Assembly (NCBI GenBank): GCA_964247055.1
Contig: OZ176056.1
Span: 8,432,001-8,496,000 of the forward strand
DNA: 64,000 bases
Source of the DNA: Paragordius varius
Taxonomy: Eukaryota; Nematomorpha
Reading direction: 5' to 3'
Made by a program: the position numbers and the translations under genes. Below are positions 25,301 through 38,000 of the stretch, piece by piece (position 1 is the first letter of the stretch; each line of letters begins with the position of its first letter). The notes beneath the pieces are model-generated. The model saw only the letters and a list, made by a program, of their open reading frames with translations. It had not been told where the DNA came from and ran no database searches.

Positions 25301-28300
25301 TGCAAAGGGCATTTGTGCTCTTATTGTTCAATACCCGGATACTGATGGTTATTTAAATGACAGTTTACCTAACTTGGTTTCTATCGCTAAAAATAAAAAT
25401 GTAAGTAATTTAAAATATTTTATATTTTTTGTAAAATTAAAAAATATATTTAAATTTACGTTTATTTTTTTTGCATTGAAATGCATTTTTGTTGGGTTTA
25501 ATGGAGACAAAAATATATACAATTACACTTATATATATGTAAGTTTGAGATAATTATCGTTTTATGTTATATAAAATTAATAGTATAATCTGTTAATTTT
25601 GATATAATAAATGCCCTTTCCCAGTTGTATAATATTGCGAAATATATAAAATGATAGCACACTTAATTATTTCACAATTGTAATCATAATTATTCTAGAG
25701 TTATCAATTACAGATAAAACATTATGATTTGTTTTCTATTTAAAAACCATATTTTATGTTATGTCTTTTAGATTGGTATATTTACGTTTCGTCTTTATAT
25801 ATACCATTTACAGCTCAAATTCACCCTTAAACAATTCAAATTCACCCTCGAACAATACAAATTCACCCTAAAAATAAATTATGTGTTTTCGAACTAATAT
25901 AACTCCTCATTATTAATGAGAAATATATCATTATGGCATAGTTTATTATTTTTTCAGTATTTTTAAATTTAAAACAATATTTTTATTTTTTAAAAATATC
26001 TAAAAATATTGGGTAATTTTTAATCTAAAAACATATATTTTATTTGAGGGTGAATTTGAATTGTTTAAGGGTGAATTTTAATTGTTCAAGGGTGAATTTG
26101 AATTGTTTATGGGTGAATTTGAATTGTTTATGGGTGAATTTGAATTTTTTAGCTTTCAAACACTTTTTTTTAAAATTAGATTTTAAGCATATGTGGAACT
26201 GATTTATTAGCGTTGTGTGCTATTGAACCCCCTAAAGATTGTGATATAATGTATGGAAATTGTCAACGCATAGGTAATCCTTTGGGTTATGGCGGCCCTC
26301 ATGCCGCTTTTTTTGCTACGCAAAAATGTCACCTCAGACATATGCCTGGACGTATTGTCGGACTTTCAAAGTATAAAAAATCTTTTTTGATAAATTTTAA
26401 ATTTTAGTTTAGTTTATATTTTAATTTTAATTTTATGTTTTTTTTGCGTTTGACAAAGATTACTTGTCTTGTAATCGAATCGTAAATTCATATAATTTTA
26501 TAAAATAATGTAATAGCTTTTATAAATTTTTCAAGTTTTAAGTTTTTTTTCTCTATATAGGGTTTTTTGCTCAAATTTTTTAACGATATTAAAATTTTAA
26601 CGTTTCTAAAAAATACCGTTTTTTATCCATTATTATACTCTCCGTTTTTTAAATTAAAGTCAACATTTATTTCACAATCAAATTTTTAACCAAATTTAAC
26701 ATAAGAGCAGTAACTAGAAATGTTAGGATTAATTATTATGCCTAGGTTATATAAAGTATATAGTAAATTAATTAGTTATGGATAGTTTTGGATTTTTCCG
26801 CGATTTAATAATCAAGTTTTAATTTTTATGATATAATTGTTTTTTTGAAAAAACGCGAGTTTATAATTATATTCCGTTCGTCTTCATAATCTAACTTTAT
26901 AGTTTTACACCATGTTAAGATTTATGGAATATTTTTAAGAACGTATCAAAAACTTCATCAATTTTTATATTAAAACAAAAATCGAAAATTTTGAATAAAC
27001 AAATATCGTAAACTATTGTTTAATATGAAAGAAAAAGACCATTTTATACGTAGTAAGCCATATATATAATAAATAAACTATTGTATCCAAAGTTTTAAAA
27101 ACGAGCTTATTTTACATAAATATTCATTTGTATTGTGTAAAATGATTCAAATTTTTATATAATACAATGCTTAAAATATTTTCTTTGTATAAATTTTGAA
27201 GAATCTTTTTTTTTGTTGATTTTTAGAGATGTTCATAATGAACCAGCTTATAGACTTATGCTTCAAACTCGAGAACAACACATTAAACGAGCAAAAGCCA
27301 CATCAAACATTTGCACCTCACAAGTTTTGAGTTTTTACTTTTTAGTTTCCGTAAAAAATATAAAGTTGAAAAAGGCCTTAGGTAATAATCTGAATTTTAA
27401 AGGGTTTTTTTGAAAATTTTTTTTTAATTAGACCCATAAAGCGTTAAAAATATCTCGATATTAAACAAAAATTACAAAGGTTATAAAAAATATTCGGTAA
27501 TTAATCTGAATTTTAAAGGGTTTTTTTGCAAAAAAATGTTTTTTTAATTTTACCATAAAGCGAAAATATCACGATATTAAACAAAAATTAAAGTTGAAAA
27601 AAGTGTTCGGTAATAATCTGAATTTTAAAGGGTTTTTTTGCAATTTTTTTTTTAATTTTACCATAAAGCGTTAAAAATATTTTTTTGTAAAAAATATAAA
27701 GTTGAAAAAGGCCTTAGGTAATAATCTGAATTTTTAAGGGTTTTTTTGCAAATTCTTTTATAATTAGACCCATAAAGCGTTATAAATATTTTCTGTAAAC
27801 AAAATAAAGTTGAAAAAAGTGTTCGGTAATTAATCTAAATTTTAAAGGGTTTTTTTGCAAAATGTTTTTTAATTTTACCATAAAGCGTTAAAAATATTTT
27901 CTGTAAAAAATATAAAGTTGAAAAAAAAGTGTTCGGTAATAATCTGAATTTTTAAGGGTTTTTTTGCAAAAAAAAATGTTTTTTTTAATTTTACCATAAA
28001 GCGTTAAAAATATCCTGATATTAAACAAAAATTACAAAGGTTACAAAAAAAATTCGGTAATTAATCTGAATTTTAAAGGGTTTTTTTTTCAAAAAAAATG
28101 TTTTTTTAATTAGACCTATAAGCGTTAAAAATATCTCGATATTAAAAAAAATTACAAAGGTTGATAAAAATCTCGTTTTCAATAAATAATGAAATACGAA
28201 AACTAATTTGCAAAAACTCTTAGTAAAAATTGGCTATTATATTAAAATTATAATTAAGGATAAAATTATTTTTCTTTATATTAGTATATAGCTATATTTC

Positions 28301-30689
28301 TACAAACATATATTACTAAGACATGTATCAAATTACATACCTTTTAAAGATGTATGTAAAAAAGTATATAACGGTTTAATAAATCATTGTTTTTTTTTTT
28401 GGGGGGGGGGGGGGGGGGGGAGGGTTAATTTTTTTAAGCTTGTGAACTATAATTTTTCCCTTATGAAAAAATTTATAAGCATAATATTTATTGCAATTTA
28501 AAAAAGACAATAGACAAATTTATTTTTTTAAAAAGATAACGTAATTTTTAAATAAATCACTTTCATATAACACAAAAGTTACATCTAAAAAAGTTAAAAC
28601 AATAAAAAAATATTTGTCTTTTCTTTTTTTACGTTTTGTCTTTAAATCTTTTTGATGTCTAAAAAGTTATCTTTTACAAAAAACTACATTCAAACTTGTA
28701 ATTTTTGTTTTATTTAATTAATTAATTAAATAATTGATAATTTTTGATAATTTTCGATAATTTTTATATAATTTAATAGGCTTTATTAGCAAATATGAGT
28801 GCTTTATATGCCATATATCATGGTCCCCACAATTTATATGATATCGCTAATCGGGTACATAATCTAACTGTTAAACTGAAAAATGGTAATTTTCTGTAGA
28901 CTTATTTCTTAATTTATTAGATAGAATTTAAAAATCACCCTTGAAAAATTTAAAAATCACCCTTGAACATTTCAAATTCACCCTTAAAATAAATTATGTG
29001 TTTTTAATTTTTCAGTATTATTTTAATTTATAGGAAAATCCATTTATTAAAAGTATGAAAAAATATAGATAATTTTTAATACTAAAAACACATTTTTTAG
29101 CGTCAATTTAAATTGTAAAGGGTAATATGATTGTTTGAGGGTGAATTTGAAAGGTAAATGGTATACTATTTTTTAAAATTTTACCTTAATTTTTCTTGAA
29201 AAAAATTATTAATGTTACAATTTTATAAATACATTATCATTTAGAGATAAGAGTTTAAAAATTATAGTTGTTTTTTTACTTTTTTTTTCTTTTTCGTATC
29301 CAATTAATAAATATTGCAAATATAAATATTATAAAATGAAATTAACAAAATTATTATGATTTGTATAACTTTTGAAAATTAAAATTAATGGAGATTTTTA
29401 TATTTTTAATTTAAAAAAATTAAATAATTTTTTAGGGTTATCCTACTTGGGTCATACTGTCATATATGATAAATTTTTCGATACCCTAAAAATCAAACTT
29501 AACACTAATGTAATTCCAATGAATGCCTTAAAAGAAAAAGCCAAAACGTACAAAATCAATTTTCGATACTTTGATGAATTTAGCAATGTTGATAATAATT
29601 TGGTATTTTTTATAATTTTTTTATTTTTATATAAATCTTATAATAAAATATATTTTCTTAGATATATATTAGCATATTGGAGTTTTATTTAAATTATAAA
29701 AATTTTTTGGTTGTTTGAGTTTTGTTCGCAAATAACCAGTTAAAAACAGATGTGTTAAAGTTTTTTGTTATTTATTCAGCATATACAATGGATTTTACAT
29801 TAAAATGAAATATTGTTTGATATTATTGAGGCATATAATTTTATTATAATTACATTTCTAAATAATACATATATAGTTAGTTGTATTTATCAAAAATATA
29901 TTAATTATTTTATGATAAATATAATTCATATAATTTTTACAATTTTTTTTCAAAAAAGTTTGACTATATATTATATCGGTTTATTTTATTTTTAGATTGG
30001 AATTGCATTGGATGAAACAACAAGTGAGACGGATATATTACAAATTTTAAACATTTTCAATTCTGGGAATAATTTGAAAACAAATTTAAACAATTCAAAC
30101 AATAATGAAATGCATATTTCCGATTCAAAACAACATTTAATAGGTTTTGCTAGAAAACCATTATATTTGGCTCAGGACGTGTTTAATAAGTATTTTTAAT
30201 TTTAATAGTATCATATTCAAAAAAGTAACATTGAAAAGTTTATTTTATTTACTGTAAAACTTTAAATTATACCTTAAATATATAAATTATTCAAAAAAGT
30301 TTCATTTTTCCTAAACGACAATTATACTTTTTAAACTTTTTCATTGGGTTGTTACCAATTTACATTTCTATTTTATAGTTTTGCGGTAAAAAACAATGAG
30401 TTTTATTTTTTTGAAAAAAAATTAAGACCTAAAATGTATGGATGGTTGTTTATTTTGAAAAAAAAAGGATATTTGTCTTTATATTTTTACGTTTCGTCCA
30501 TAGTATAATTTCAATTATTTTATAACTGTATAATTCACATTTATCATTTTTAACATAGTTAATATGGAAAAGTTTGCACAATCTAACGAAATAAATTTAC
30601 TAATGTTTGCGATAAAATTATAATTTAAAAATATTTATACATTTTTGCGAATTTCAAAATTATAAAAGCAGGATTTAATATGAATTAAC

Positions 30690-30730
<41 letters not shown>

Positions 30731-33700
30731 TTTACAATTCGAATTTACCCTTGAACAATTCAAATTCACCCAAAAATAAATTATGTGTTTTCGGGCAGCT
30801 AATATAATTAACTCATCATTAATAATAAATATATTCTATTCGGCATAGTTTATTATTTTTCCAGTACTATATTATTTTTCAACGTATTTTTCATTTTTTA
30901 AATATATGTTAAACAATATAGGCAATTTTAATTTAAATTAGGCGATTTTGAATCGTTCAAGGGTGAATTTGAATTGTAAATGGGTTATATTAAGTAATTA
31001 AGGTGTAACAATATCGGTTTTTATAAAAACTTTGTCTTTTTATAATTTAAAACCAAAAATTATATTTAGATTTTTCATATATTTTATTTATTTTAGTTAT
31101 CATAGCGAAACGGAATTTGTCAGATTTTTGAAGCGAATGGAAAATAAAGATTTATCCCTTACTCATTCTATGATACCTTTAGTAAAAAATAATTACTATT
31201 AATATTTATATTTTTTTTTGAGAAAAAATTTGATATATTTATATAATTTTAATTATTTTAATTTATATTTTAGGGTTCATGTACTATGAAATTAAATGCA
31301 ACAGTCGAACTGATGGTATAAATATCTATTGTAATTTCATTTTATTTTATGATTTTTTCTGATATTTCATATAAGAAAAATGAATTTCATAATTTATATA
31401 TATATAATTTTATTGTAAAATAAATTTTATCTTTTACAAGATGGGCCACCCCTTGCCATAAGTAATTTTAATACGACTTTTTGTAATTAAATCTATATAA
31501 ATTTTATTTATTTTATTTACTATTAAATATCTGATATTATTACATCCCCACAATATGGAGTGTAAGGATATATTAAGGTTTGAAAAAGTATAGTTTTCTT
31601 TCTAAAAAAAGGTGACATTTGTCCTATAGTTTTAAGATTGAATTTCAATTTTAAAACTAATTGAATTTATTTAGGGAAAACTTATATTAAAACAAAACAC
31701 TAATATTCCTCAACATTGTTTTTTTCAATAATAAAACTGTTTTGAAAAATCAAAGTTAAACAAATGGTTTTTTTTTAAAAAAAATTTTTTTTGCATTTTA
31801 TGTTTTGTCATTTTTACTATGGATATAAAAATTATTTATTTTTTTAAAAGCCCTACATCTTTTTTAATTTCTCACATCATTTTATATTTTCACATATAAA
31901 AATTATTTGATTAATTTTAATTGTAAAATATATATCAAATTCAATACGTTACCGTCAATTACATCTCTATTTCATAATTTGCAATTTATATTTGATGAAT
32001 AAAAATCAATTTTAAAAAAAGTACATCGTCCCCTTTAAGAAAAAAAATATTTATTTGTCTTTATAATAAATCTTGATATATTTTCGATTATGATATAATA
32101 GCCTATTACATGGTCAAATTTTGCTAATATTCACCCTTACGTACCAAGCGAGCAAACTCAAGGCTATAAAACAATTTTTGAAGAGTTATCAGAATTGCTA
32201 TGTTCTCTTATTGGAATGGATGCTATTTCATATCAATCTAATAGGTTTTTTAGTTGACTAATTTATTTTTATTTGCATTGTGATTTTTTAAAAAAATATT
32301 TGTTTGAGGTTTACGTTAAGGAGTTTTTTTTAGTTTTAACTTTTTACGACAAATTTATTTTTATTTGCATTGTGATTTTCACAAAAAAATATTTGTTTGA
32401 GGTTTACGTTAAGGAGTTTTTTGAAAATTTTAAATTTAATGATACATATATAGATTTTTACGCAGTAAAAATTGAAATTATACCGCGGACAAAGCGTAAA
32501 TAACATATATAAAGACATAAATTTTTTTTCAAAATACAACCCCATACTTTTTTAAAATTTAAATTGTTTAATTTTATAACTCATTGTTTAAAACATATAT
32601 TGGTAACACAATAAACAATTTTAACATTTTAAAGTGGTAAATAAATATTTTATATGAGAAAATTTAAGGTTTAAAAAGTATGGTTGTCTTACGTAAAAAA
32701 TAATATTTGTCCTTTTATTTTTACGTTTTGTCATTCCGTAAAATTTCAATTTTTACTGCTCCTAAATAAAAGGTAAAAAATTAAGTCATATATTTTTTTC
32801 CCATCTGTTATTCATTTTTAAACCCCTGAACTATTTAATTACAATTTTAATTGATATAATTAAGCATAATAGAGCAATTTACGGCTATATAATTCTTTTT
32901 GATTCAATAATATTTAATACAGTAAAAATTGAAATTATAGGACAAAACGTAAAAATATTAATGACAAATATATTTATCTTCTAAAAGACAACCCATACTT
33001 TTTAAAACGTTAATTTTTCCCATATAAGCTATTAAGTTACAATTGTGAAATATAGTATTAATTGTCTTAGTATTATATATCTCTATTTCACATTTTGCCA
33101 TTTAAAACAATGAGTTTGAAATAAATTAAAACGGTAAAAAGTATGGGGTTGTCTTTGAGATAAAAAATATTTGTCTTTATATTTTTAATTTTGTCCTTTC
33201 GTATAATTTCAGTTTTTACTGTATAATCAAGTATTATAAATATGGATATTGTCTTTTTGGTTTTGTTTTTTAGCTTTTACTAGTTTTTTGTGTAAGGCAA
33301 AATATTATCAATTTTTACTAAAATATTTTATTTTCCTAAAGAAAACACCTACGTTTGCAGTAAAATTTTTTTCCACGAAACAATAGATTAAAAGTATTTG
33401 TATATATTATTTAGTGGTGCCCAGGGCGAATATTCAGGACTTTGTACCATCTTATCTTATTTAGATGACAAATCTAATTTGGATAATACACCAAAACGAA
33501 GGGTATTTTATGTTTAAATAACTATATATATACTTGATTTTAACTTAAAAGTTAAATTATAAAGGATAAAAGGTAAAAACTCAAAAGACTAATTTTTTTT
33601 TTAATGGCAAAACCATTTAAACCTCGAATAATATATTATAGTATCCGAAATTGGTAATCCAATCAAGTATATAATTCTATATCACTTATCAAGGTTTAAA

Positions 33701-34971
33701 AATATGATGTTGTCTCTGTTTTTTAATTTTAGTTTTACGACTTTTTTTGTCTTTTTACTTTTTCTGTAATTTAATATCAAATTATAGATATATTTTGGTT
33801 TTTTCAATAAAATTTTTTTAGTTATTTTATATTTTATGATTTTCAATATGATTGTAATTAAACATAAATTAAACATAAAATATAAATAAATTTTTTTTAA
33901 TTTTTATTCTTTTATTTTTGTTCTTTTAAGGTCTGTTTAATACCAAACTCTGCACACGGGACAAACTTTTCATCAGCAAATCTAGCTGGTATGGCTATCA
34001 TACCCTTAAACACGGACAAGAATGGATGTATCAATATGACTGAATTAGATCTCCTTGTAAATTTTTGGATTAATTATTTAAAAATTACTTTTTTTTGATA
34101 TGAAAAAGAATATTGAAATGTAAATTTTATAAAAAAAACTAAAGAGTTTTTATTATTAATAATAAATAAACCTTAAATAATTGTAATATAGGCGCATTTT
34201 GAATCGCTAATATGGAATTGAGGTGTAAATTGGAAATAATCCTCTTTTATACTTCTATAAGTTAAAAAAAGTTTTCATTAAAAATTAAAAAAAGGATGGC
34301 TGTTTATAATTTTTATGTTTATATAAAAAATTTACTAAAAATATTTTTGAATTTTTTTATCTATATATATTTATAATAAATTTGGCGTATAGTTGGAAAA
34401 ACACGGTTTCGAAATCGCTTCTCTTATGATAACTTATCCCTCGACCCATGGTTTTTTTGACCCAAATATCAAGTTATATATGTGCCATTTACAATTCAAA
34501 TTAACCCTTGAACATTTCAAATTCACCCTCCAATAAATTTTATGTTTTTTAAAAATAAAAATTACCTATATTTTATGAAAAATAAAATTTTCTTTTACAT
34601 TAAATATTACGTAATAGTAATTCGAAAACACATAATTTATTTATAGGGTGAATTTGAATTGTTCAAAAGTGAATTTGAACTGTAAATGGTATATATATAT
34701 ATTGTTGTAAATAAAAATCAATAAGAAAAAAAATATAATTTATCATGACAAAAACATAATCAGTAAAAAGTTATGGATTTAAAAATATCTGTTTTAGAAT
34801 GAGATATATGTTAGATAGGTATAACTGTTTAAAATCTCACTCAATTTTATAAATTTATTTCGTAGATATTTCCATGAAAAAATTAATTTTCAAGATATTC
34901 AATTTTTATATTTATATATTTGTTCTTTAGTAAATTTAATTTTTAAATTTTATTAAATGTATAAATATATT

Positions 34972-35013
<42 letters not shown>

Positions 35014-38000
35014 AATTTGTGAAAAGATTCATGCAAAAGGTGGCTTAGTTTACATGGATGGTGCTAATATGAATGCTCAAGTATAATATAATTTAAATTA
35101 CTTAAATTACGCTATCTCCGATATTTTTAACAACAAAAACTTTTATATAATAATTTTAGAAATTTGTAGGCCGGTATTTAAATAATTACCATATTATATT
35201 ATATTTCAGTCAAAAGTAACATTTTTTAACTTTTTTTTGCTTGAAAAAATGTTGTGTTTGGTTAAAATGATATGTTAGTATGCCTGATCTTAAAATGATA
35301 ATATTATATTAAAAATTCGAAGTTTTCAAACATTTTGTAAATTTTGAAAATTTACCAAAAAAAATTAATTTATCATTTAATAATTGTTTGACTTATTTTT
35401 CCTAAAAAAACTTGAATTTTTTTATTTTTAGATTGGTTTATGCAGACCAGGTGATATGGGCGCAGATGTTTGCCATTTAAATTTACACAAAACTTTTTGC
35501 ATACCCCATGGGGGTGGGGGGCCAGGCATGGGACCTATTTTAGTGTAAAAAACCTTAGAATTTTATGAAAAAAATTGAAATTTTTATTTAAATCAATATT
35601 ATATAGTATTCGTTTATATATAAAGATTTTTTTAATTGCTTTTTATAATTGCAGTTTTTAAAGACCGTTTTTTATGTTAAATTGTTAAATAATGTTAAAT
35701 AATTATCCAAAAATTAGCATTTTAAGTCTTAATGCCTAAATAGTTGAATAATTTTCAAAAAATTAGTTTTTTAACAGTCAAATCATATCATATGGTCAAA
35801 ATAAAAATTTATTATCCTTATAATAATAATTCTATCTATCCAATTTTTTTCACGTTATTACCATTTTTGGAATCCATTGTGTAAAATTTAACTTTTAAAC
35901 AAATTATCTTGATAATTTTGTTTTCAAAATCTGAAAAATCCAACTTTTTTCGAAATTTACAAATAACTTTATTTAAAATTAAATTTATTTTTATGCCTGA
36001 AACATATATACATATATATTCCTTCTGTACTTTTACAGTATGCTTATTTATACTACCCAAATCACATTATTGATGGTCAATTGGTCATACAGTAGCGTGG
36101 GTTATAAAACAATTTTTGTCCTTAATTTAATTTATAAAAAAGTAATGTAAGATGGAAAAACAATGTAGACTTCAACCTTTTGTTATTTTTACCCATACAC
36201 TACTGTTGTGTGTATAGCCAATCAACCAACAATAATATCAATAAGCCAGATAAAAAACCTGTATATTTTCCTTTTTTTTTCGTTTGAATAGCAAAAATTT
36301 TTTGAAACCTTACTTACCTCAAGTTCCCACAACACTTTCACAAACCCTACCCTATTACGAAAAATATTTTGGAAAAAAAGTTTTTTTTGAACCGAAAACT
36401 TTATGCGGAAATCAAAAGGAGGAATCTTTAAAATATTTCGGATCTATATCAGGCAGTGAGTTAGGATCCGCCCTAATCTGTATAATTCCATGGGCTTATA
36501 TACGGCTTATGGGCGGGGGGAATGGTTTGAAACGAGCTACTCAAATAGCCATACTCAATGCAAATTATGCTAAACAACAATTATCTAACGCATACCCCAT
36601 GTATTGTGGCAATCATCAAATAAAAAGTGACTCTGAGAAACTACCCCTTATCAATAATGAGGGTATTTACCATATGTAATAATCAGTGATTGTAAAATTA
36701 AAATTGTTTTTGATTTCCGCGGTTTTAAAGTGTAATAATTGATTGAAATTATACGTGAGGACCAAACATAAAAATATAAAGACAAATATAGTTTCTTAAA
36801 ATCAATGAGAATTTTTGAATCTTAATTTTTGTGAATCGAATCATTATTTAATATTGCAAAGTGTGAAATAGAGTTATATATATTAACACAATCAATTTTA
36901 AATGTTACAATCGTAAGTAAATAGCTTATAGAGGAAAAATTAAGGTTTGAAAAAGTATGGTTGTCTTGTGAAATATATTTGTCTTGACTTTTTTACGTTT
37001 TGTCCGTATAATTTCAATTTTTACTGTAAGTCGATTTTTTAAAAAAAAACGGTTTTTAACCCAATGAAACCGGCTTAGTTTCTTAGAGTTGAAAAAAAAA
37101 CGGTTTTGTTTTCATTATTTTTGTTGGAGAAAAATTTTAATTTTATTTGTTATGTTAAACTCAATCAATACTTGTTTTTAATTACATTTTCATAATTTGA
37201 ATGTTGAAATAACAAACAAGATATATCCATATTTTTGATTAAAATCAAAATTTAATCTTTTAAGAATAATGGGTAATATAATAAAGCATCATCTCACCCG
37301 TTTCAATTCCTTTTAACTTCTTTTTAATAGATTATTATTATAAATAAATAGTCTAATGATTATTATAAAAATACATCCGAATAGAACCCCAATTTTATTA
37401 TATTTTCCCATATCATAAACTATTTTTTTTAAATTAAGCTCTAAACACCTAGTACATTGAAATTGAAATATAGGACAACACGTAAAAATATAAGACTTTT
37501 GTTATGCTTGATTGTTTTAAATTTGAATATAAGGAATATTTTAATTGTATGAAAAAAATATATAGTTAAAGATATTATACGGAAACGTGAAAATATAAAG
37601 ACAAATATTTTTATCTGAAAGACAACCATACTTAAAACCTTAATGTTTCCCATATAAGCAATTGTAAAATATAGAATTGATTATGTTAATAATATATATC
37701 TCTATTATACACTTTACCATTTTAAACAATGAGTTATATTAACGTAAATCTTGATTTAAAAAGTATGTATGGTTGTCTTTGGAAAAAAATATTTCTTGTC
37801 TTTATTTTTTAACGTTTTGTCCGTATAGTTTCAGTTTTACTGTAAATGTGTTCAAGTTTAACTATTTCAATTTTATTACAGTTAAAATTCACCCTTGAAC
37901 AATTCAAATTCACCCTCGAAATAATTCAAATTCACCCTAAAAATAAATTATTATGTGTTTCCGAACTAATATAACTCATTATTAATATAAAATATATCTT

